A stretch of 5,558 nt of DNA from the NCBI GenBank assembly GCA_947373775.1, contig CANBZE010000154.1, forward strand, positions 1-5,558, read 5' to 3'. Made by a program: the position numbers and the translations under genes. The stretch is from Alphaproteobacteria bacterium (lineage in GTDB: Bacteria; Pseudomonadota; Alphaproteobacteria; Micropepsales; Micropepsaceae). Below, piece by piece: positions 1 to 5,558 of the stretch; the first letter of the stretch is position 1, and each line of letters starts with the position of its first letter. A model generated the notes under the pieces. That model did not search any database and was not told where the DNA came from. It worked only from the letters and a program-made list of their open reading frames with translations.

Positions 1-429
1 CTCAACCTCACCGACGAATTGCATCTGTCCAGCGCCGACGGTTTGCGCGCAGCGTTTGCAGCTTCGCGCATCCGCGATGCCGAAGCCGGGCGCACCCTGG
101 CTGGCCCGCACACCACCGATCTGGCCGTTCGCCACACGGCCAAGCGCGCCGATGCCCGCGACTGTTCCACCGGCGAGCAGAAGGCGTTGCTGATCTCCAT
201 CATGCTGGCGGATGCGCGCGAGCTGAGCCGCGCCCGCGAAGGCCTGGCCCCGATCCTGCTGCTGGACGAAATCGCCGCGCACCTGGATGCCACGCGCCGC
301 GCTGCCCTGTTCGAGGAAATCCATGCGCTGTCCGCCCAGGCCTGGATGACTGGTACCGATCTTTCCCTGTTCGACGGCGCGGCCTGCGAAATCTTCGAAG
401 TCCGCGACGGCGTTTTTCTTCCCCAATGA
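1..429 (+). CDS. recF: RecF, DNA replication and repair ATPase (3' part)
   Basis: The C-terminal 142 residues of RecF; the gene enters from the left edge in frame, so the N-terminal Walker A part is outside. RecF is a cytoplasmic SMC-like ABC ATPase that helps load RecA at single-strand gaps with RecO and RecR. Seen in the fragment: a GPHTTDL motif near residues 35-41, the ABC signature STGEQKALL at 56-64, a Walker B strand ILLLDE at 85-90 ending in the catalytic glutamate, a D-loop LD at 95-96, and GTD at 118-120 near the C-terminus. All of these are hallmarks of RecF. The frame stays open up to its TGA stop. gyrB begins 16 bases later on the same strand, the usual recF-gyrB order in many bacteria, so the two are probably cotranscribed. 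An internal TTG at 19 is not a start, because the conserved frame continues upstream of it. Confidence 0.95.
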   Translation, partial: LNLTDELHLSSADGLRAAFAASRIRDAEAGRTLAGPHTTDLAVRHTAKRADARDCSTGEQKALLISIMLADARELSRAREGLAPILLLDEIAAHLDATRRAALFEEIHALSAQAWMTGTDLSLFDGAACEIFEVRDGVFLPQ

Positions 430-435
430 TACCCT

Positions 436-440
436 GGTGA
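436..440 (+). promoter_or_regulatory. Ribosome binding site of gyrB
   Basis: GGTGA lies five bases before the ATG at 446 in the short recF-gyrB gap. It favours this start over the in-frame ATG at 461 (Met6), which has no purine-rich sequence in front of it. Confidence 0.6.
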
Positions 441-445
441 CCTGA

Positions 446-2860
<2,415 letters not shown>

Positions 2861-2874
2861 TGCTGTGAGGAGCG

Positions 2875-2900
2875 GTCCGGCGCGCGTCAGCGCGGCGGAC
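2875..2900 (+). other. Hairpin 1 downstream of gyrB
   Basis: An inverted repeat: GTCCG (2875-2879) pairs with CGGAC (2896-2900), then one G-G mismatch, then CGCGC (2881-2885) pairs with GCGCG (2890-2894) around a GTCA loop. That is ten G/C-rich pairs, starting 15 bases after the gyrB stop. No T-run follows, so it is not a standard intrinsic terminator. It could protect the 3' end of the mRNA, cause pausing, or be part of a dispersed repeat. Confidence 0.6.
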
Positions 2901-2902
2901 GA

Positions 2903-2921
2903 GCAGGTCCAGTGGACCTGC
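2903..2921 (+). other. Hairpin 2, perfect 8-bp inverted repeat
   Basis: GCAGGTCC (2903-2910) and GGACCTGC (2914-2921) are perfectly complementary around an AGT loop, two bases after hairpin 1. The sequence after it is GAGAGCAACG, with no T-run. The arrangement suits either an RNA structure or, as DNA, a dyad binding site for a dimeric regulator; the sequence does not decide between these. Confidence 0.6.
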
Positions 2922-2934
2922 GAGAGCAACGAAC

Positions 2935-2956
2935 GCCCGGAGCACAAGCGACGGGC
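2935..2956 (+). other. Weak hairpin 3 just before the next gene's ribosome binding site
   Basis: GCCCG (2935-2939) can pair with CGGGC (2952-2956) across a 12-base loop. The stem ends one base before the GGAGGGG ribosome binding site. Five pairs with a long loop could arise by chance in GC-rich DNA, so this is a tentative call. Its position next to the binding site is the only reason to list it. Confidence 0.3.
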
Positions 2957-2957
2957 T

Positions 2958-2964
2958 GGAGGGG
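2958..2964 (+). promoter_or_regulatory. Strong ribosome binding site deciding the DUF4236 gene start
   Basis: GGAGGGG sits four bases before the ATG at 2969, close to an ideal Shine-Dalgarno sequence. It supports that ATG over the upstream in-frame GTG at 2912, which falls in the loop of hairpin 2. Confidence 0.75.
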
Positions 2965-2968
2965 TCTG

Positions 2969-3538
2969 ATGTTAAAAGGCTTACGCTGGCAAAAGCGGCT
3001 CAGCATCATCCCCGGCCTGCTGCGCATCAACCTGTCCAAAAGCGGGGTGTCGGCCAGCGCCGGTCCCAAGGGCGCCGACATCAATATCGGCCGCAAGGGC
3101 GTCACAACCAGTGCGGGCATTCCGGGCACCGGGCTTTCCTATCGCCAGAAGGTCGGCGGCGGCAAAGGCATGCTGGGCATCCTGCTGGTGATCGCGGGCC
3201 TGGGCTGGTGGGCCATCCAGCACTGGAGCAAGGTCGAGAAGTTCATCGGGGCGGTGCGCCCCACGGCGACGCAGTCGGCGGCTCCGGCGGCCGCGCCCGC
3301 CACCAGCGCGACGAAGAATGCGCCTGTAAACACCGCGTCCTCCGCGCTGCGCTATGTCCATCGCCAGGGCGCGATTCTGCGAGAAGAAGCAAAGCCTTCC
3401 GGCAAAATCCTCAAGAAGAGCACGAAGGGTGATCTCGTCACCCTGATCGCCCAAAGCGATGGCTGGGCCAAGGTCACGGACGGCAATGTGACGGGGTGGA
3501 TGCGGGCCTCGGTCCTTGGTACAGAGCCGCCCAAGTGA
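2969..3538 (+). CDS. DUF4236 domain membrane protein with C-terminal SH3-like domain
   Basis: A 189-residue protein of unknown function. Residues 1-60 match the DUF4236 pattern: a basic start (LRWQKRLSIIPGLLRINLSKSGVS) followed by glycine-rich short strands (INIGRKG, TSAGIPGTGLSY). A single hydrophobic helix lies at about 68-86 (MLGILLVIAGLGWWAIQHW), preceded by basic residues, so DUF4236 is probably cytoplasmic and the rest periplasmic. An Ala/Pro/Thr-rich linker spans about 98-125. Residues 127-184 resemble a bacterial SH3 domain, with AILREEAKPSGKIL, GDLVTLIAQSDGWAKV and GWMRASVL, a type often linked to cell-wall binding. The ATG at 2969 is chosen because of the strong ribosome binding site. 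The frame is open up to 2912, but those 19 extra codons lie in hairpin DNA and look non-coding. The stop overlaps the next gene's start. The domain calls are by pattern, and the periplasmic role is inferred. Confidence 0.85.
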   Translation: MLKGLRWQKRLSIIPGLLRINLSKSGVSASAGPKGADINIGRKGVTTSAGIPGTGLSYRQKVGGGKGMLGILLVIAGLGWWAIQHWSKVEKFIGAVRPTATQSAAPAAAPATSATKNAPVNTASSALRYVHRQGAILREEAKPSGKILKKSTKGDLVTLIAQSDGWAKVTDGNVTGWMRASVLGTEPPK

Positions 3539-4317
3539 AGCCCCTCGCCGCCGCCTTCATTCTGCTGGCGGCGCTTCCCGCCGGCGCCGCCGATCTCGGT
3601 CCCATCTGTCCCGATCGCCCCGGCAAGGGCACCAGCCCCTGCACCCTGGCGCGCGGGCACGCGCAGGTTGAGCTGGGCCTGTTCGACGAAAGCACCCAGC
3701 GCCGCTCGGGAGTCACCGTCGACACCGGCAATGCCGGCGCCCTGCTGGGCAAGTTCGGGATCAGCGACCGGGTGGATGTCGAGGCGGGCATGGCGCTGTA
3801 CCAGTTTCAGCGGGTGCACAGCGCCGCCGGAACGGTGAAGGCCAGCGGCGTGGGCGACCTCTTCCTGCGCACCAAGATCAATCCGCTGTCCAGCGACGGA
3901 CCTTTCAGCCTGGCGCTGGCTCCCACCCTCAAGCTGCCCACCGCCGCACGCAGCATCGGCAATGGCCGGATCGAAGGCGGGCTGGTGGCGCCCATGAGCT
4001 ACGACCTGGGAAACAACTGGTCGCTGGGCATGACCCCGGAAGCCGATGTGCTGCTGAACGGGTCGGGCAGCGGCTACCACACCAACCTGACGGACGTGGC
4101 GGGTATCGGCCGCAGCTTCGGCAAGCTGACCCTGGGCGCGGAAGTCTGGAGCGCCCAGAACCTGGATCCGGCGGGCACCGTCAGCCAGTACAGCGCCGAC
4201 GTGGACGCGGCCTGGCTGATCGGCAACGACACCCAGATCGACGGGGGCGCCAATATCGGATTGAACCGGGCGACGCCGGATCTGGAGCTGTATGTCGGCG
4301 TGTCGGAGCGGTTCTAG
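3535..4317 (+). CDS. Secreted beta-barrel 'transporter' protein, Phenol_MetA_deg-like
   Basis: A 260-residue exported protein, starting at the GTG that overlaps the preceding TGA (GTGA, 3535-3538). This start gives a textbook signal peptide: [19 protein letters not shown], with cleavage after about residue 18 or 19. A longer frame from GTG 3496 would put 13 charged or polar residues before the signal sequence and overlap the upstream gene by 43 bases, so I reject it. The mature start carries CPDRPGK and PCT..RGH, with Cys25 and Cys36. I recall these motifs from proteins annotated as Phenol_MetA_deg or 'transporter'. The rest is made of alternating beta strands with Gly/Asp/Asn turns, and the protein ends in [11 protein letters not shown], an amphipathic last strand with a terminal Phe as in outer-membrane barrels. 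The substrate is unknown, and the phenol link is only a family name. There is no good ribosome binding site, so translation probably depends on coupling to the upstream gene. Confidence 0.82.
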   Translation: MKPLAAAFILLAALPAGAADLGPICPDRPGKGTSPCTLARGHAQVELGLFDESTQRRSGVTVDTGNAGALLGKFGISDRVDVEAGMALYQFQRVHSAAGTVKASGVGDLFLRTKINPLSSDGPFSLALAPTLKLPTAARSIGNGRIEGGLVAPMSYDLGNNWSLGMTPEADVLLNGSGSGYHTNLTDVAGIGRSFGKLTLGAEVWSAQNLDPAGTVSQYSADVDAAWLIGNDTQIDGGANIGLNRATPDLELYVGVSERF

Positions 4318-4994
4318 GCTTTCACCGCCGAGACCAGCCAGCAGGCGGTGGGCGGGGCGATTTCGCCGTCCGGTGTGGCGAACTTCGCCATCGCACCGCG
4401 CACAGCTTCCACGATTTTTGCGCGAGTGGCCTCGTCTGCCTCGCCTATTGCGCGCGACAAAGGCCCGATCTGCAGGGTCTGGGCGGCGATGGTGGCGATG
4501 TCATTCCCCATCCGCATCACGCCGTCATATTTCTTCGTTTCGACATTGTGGAAGCCGACATCGGTCAGGATGGAGAGGATGCGCTGCGGATCGGCGAAGG
4601 CGAAGGGCCCCGGCGCGGTGGGATCGTCGAAGAACATCACCCCGAAGCGCGAGAAGATCAGATCAAATTCCGGCCGGAAGGCGTAAGCGCTCGCGTCGGC
4701 GTCAATGAAAGTAATATCCAGGCCCGCCCGCAGGGCGCGGCTGCGCGCCAGACCCAGCATGGGCTTTGAGATATCCAGGCCGGTGACCTTGGCGCCCGCT
4801 TGTGCCAGCGCCAGGCTGGTGGCGCCGGTGCCGCAGCCGACGTCCAGTACCGTCTCGCCGGGTTTGGCGCCCGCAACGGCCAGCACCGCATCGCCGATGG
4901 CCGCCAGATTGGCATCCATCCGTTCCTGCAGCACCACCCACTCCTGTCCCGCCTTCTCGTTCCAGAACTTGATCTGGTCTTCGTTGGCGGGCAT
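4314..4994 (-). CDS. Class I SAM-dependent methyltransferase, apparently with an internal deletion
   Basis: A 226-residue cytoplasmic protein with a Rossmann-type methyltransferase fold. It starts with [22 protein letters not shown], as in a common family of small-molecule methyltransferases. Motif [10 protein letters not shown] (49-57), is the S-adenosylmethionine-binding loop. Asp74 in GLDIS should bind the ribose. DAD (98-100) and [13 protein letters not shown] (110-122) are the following motifs. After FFDDP the protein passes directly to [18 protein letters not shown], whereas relatives I remember have about 60 residues there, with an RPGG turn, a CW motif and further strands, for a usual length near 285. 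The rest ([25 protein letters not shown]) is normal, so this looks like an in-frame internal loss; activity is uncertain. The methyl acceptor is unknown. It starts 16 bases after argG on the same strand and converges with the barrel gene. Confidence 0.85.
   Translation of the reverse strand: MPANEDQIKFWNEKAGQEWVVLQERMDANLAAIGDAVLAVAGAKPGETVLDVGCGTGATSLALAQAGAKVTGLDISKPMLGLARSRALRAGLDITFIDADASAYAFRPEFDLIFSRFGVMFFDDPTAPGPFAFADPQRILSILTDVGFHNVETKKYDGVMRMGNDIATIAAQTLQIGPLSRAIGEADEATRAKIVEAVRGAMAKFATPDGEIAPPTACWLVSAVKA
4323..4350. other. Inverted repeat at the convergent gene ends
   Basis: CACCGCC (4323-4329) pairs perfectly with GGCGGTG (4344-4350) around a 14-base loop. It begins six bases after the barrel gene stop and lies inside the methyltransferase 3' end. 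No T-run follows on either strand, so it is at most a weak or factor-assisted termination signal. Coding constraint could also explain it. Confidence 0.35.
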
Positions 4995-5002
4995 CGGATC
5001 GG

Positions 5003-5008
5003 CCTTCT
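5003..5008 (-). promoter_or_regulatory. Ribosome binding site of the methyltransferase gene
   Basis: On the minus strand AGAAGG lies eight bases before the ATG at 4994 and two bases after the argG stop. It supports this start and translation from the argG transcript. Confidence 0.65.
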
Positions 5009-5010
5009 GT

Positions 5011-5558
5011 TTATTTGGGGGTTTTGCTCTTGCGGGACGCCAAGGTGCGAAGCCGCAGGGCGTTCAATTTGATGAAGCCCGCCGCGTCCTTCTGGTCATA
5101 GGCGCCCTGGTCGTCCTCGAAGGTCACCAGCTTTTCGCTGTACAGCGAATAGGGCGAGGAGCGGCCCACCACATCGGTGTTGCCCTTGTAGAGCTTGAGC
5201 CGCACCGTGCCGGTGACGAATTCCTGGGACTTGTCGATCAGCGCCTGCAGCATCTCGCGCTCGGGGCTGAACCAGAAGCCGTTATAGATCATCTCGGCAT
5301 AGCGCGGCATCAGATCGTCCTTCAGATGCGCCGCGCCCCGGTCCAGGGTGATGCTTTCGATGCCTCTGTGGGCGGCCAGCAGGATGGTGCCGCCGGGGGT
5401 CTCATAGACGCCGCGCGACTTCATGCCGACAAAGCGGTTTTCCACCAGGTCCAGCCGGCCGATGCCGTTGGCCTTGCCCAGCGCGTTGAGTTTCGCCAGC
5501 AAAGTGGCGGGCGACAATGTCTCGCCATCGATGCTGACCGCATCGCCCTTCTCGAACC
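5011..5558 (-). CDS. argG: Argininosuccinate synthase (3' part)
   Basis: The C-terminal 181 residues of argininosuccinate synthase, which joins citrulline and aspartate using ATP, the penultimate step of arginine biosynthesis in the cytoplasm. The gene runs off the right edge; the frame is open to the last base and begins in the window with [11 protein letters not shown]. The total is normally about 400 residues, so the N-terminal ATP-binding part is missing. Conserved blocks in the fragment: [24 protein letters not shown] (33-56), where Glu39 and Tyr51 correspond to the citrulline-binding Glu270 and Tyr282 of the human enzyme; [14 protein letters not shown] (61-74); YNGFWFSPE (91-99); and SPYSLYS (134-140). 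It ends with TAA at 5013-5011. An internal TTG at 5517 is not the start, because conserved sequence continues upstream of it. The methyltransferase gene follows after 16 bases. Confidence 0.97.
   Translation of the reverse strand, partial: FEKGDAVSIDGETLSPATLLAKLNALGKANGIGRLDLVENRFVGMKSRGVYETPGGTILLAAHRGIESITLDRGAAHLKDDLMPRYAEMIYNGFWFSPEREMLQALIDKSQEFVTGTVRLKLYKGNTDVVGRSSPYSLYSEKLVTFEDDQGAYDQKDAAGFIKLNALRLRTLASRKSKTPK

Noticed and set aside
2875..2921. Intrinsic terminator of gyrB
   Set aside because: The stems are strong, but no T-run follows either one; GACGAGC and GAGAGCAACG come after them.
2912..2968. N-terminal extension of the DUF4236 protein from GTG 2912
   Set aside because: The 19 extra residues derive from the hairpin region, have no ribosome binding site at a proper distance, and precede a strong GGAGGGG-ATG start that begins exactly at the DUF4236 domain.
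3496..3534. N-terminal extension of the barrel protein from GTG 3496
   Set aside because: It would place 13 residues in front of a clean signal peptide and overlap the upstream gene by 43 bases. The GTG at 3535 gives a coupled four-base overlap instead.
3352..4080. A 242-codon minus-strand open frame opposite the envelope genes
   Set aside because: It is in register with the barrel gene codons and arises from the same lack of TTA/CTA/TCA codons. It has no recognisable motif, and the plus-strand genes have signal peptide, domain and ribosome-site support.

Overview
This is a GC-rich, almost fully coding window from a bacterial chromosome. The recF-gyrB order at the left, the alphaproteobacterial look of RecF, GyrB and ArgG, and the near absence of TTA/CTA/TCA codons point to an alphaproteobacterium. 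I cannot name the genus from the sequence.

Layout. Positions 1-429 are the 3' end of recF (recombinational repair). After 16 bases comes a complete gyrB (446-2860, 804 aa), the ATPase/TOPRIM subunit of DNA gyrase, probably cotranscribed with recF. A 108-base gap follows that holds two strong hairpins and one weaker one. Two + strand envelope genes come next. The first (2969-3538) encodes a DUF4236 domain, one transmembrane helix and a C-terminal SH3-like domain. The second (3535-4317) encodes a secreted, probably outer-membrane beta-barrel protein of the Phenol_MetA_deg/'transporter' type. They overlap by four bases (GTGA), so they are probably translationally coupled. Both starts proposed here lie downstream of the longest open frames and fit the ribosome-binding and signal-peptide evidence better.

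The right end is on the - strand: the 3' part of argG (5011-5558, argininosuccinate synthase) and, 16 bases further, a class I SAM-dependent methyltransferase (4314-4994). Its stop codon shares a CTAG tetranucleotide with the stop of the convergent barrel gene.

How the genes relate. recF and gyrB form a replication/repair block. The DUF4236-SH3 and barrel genes look like a two-gene envelope unit of unknown role. argG is arginine biosynthesis, and the methyltransferase is probably carried on its transcript. The most notable points are the methyltransferase, which seems to lack about 60 internal residues compared with the family as I remember it, the coupled envelope pair, and the structured gap after gyrB. 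I see no mobile element, CRISPR array, tRNA or rRNA, and no clear evidence of a wholly new system.
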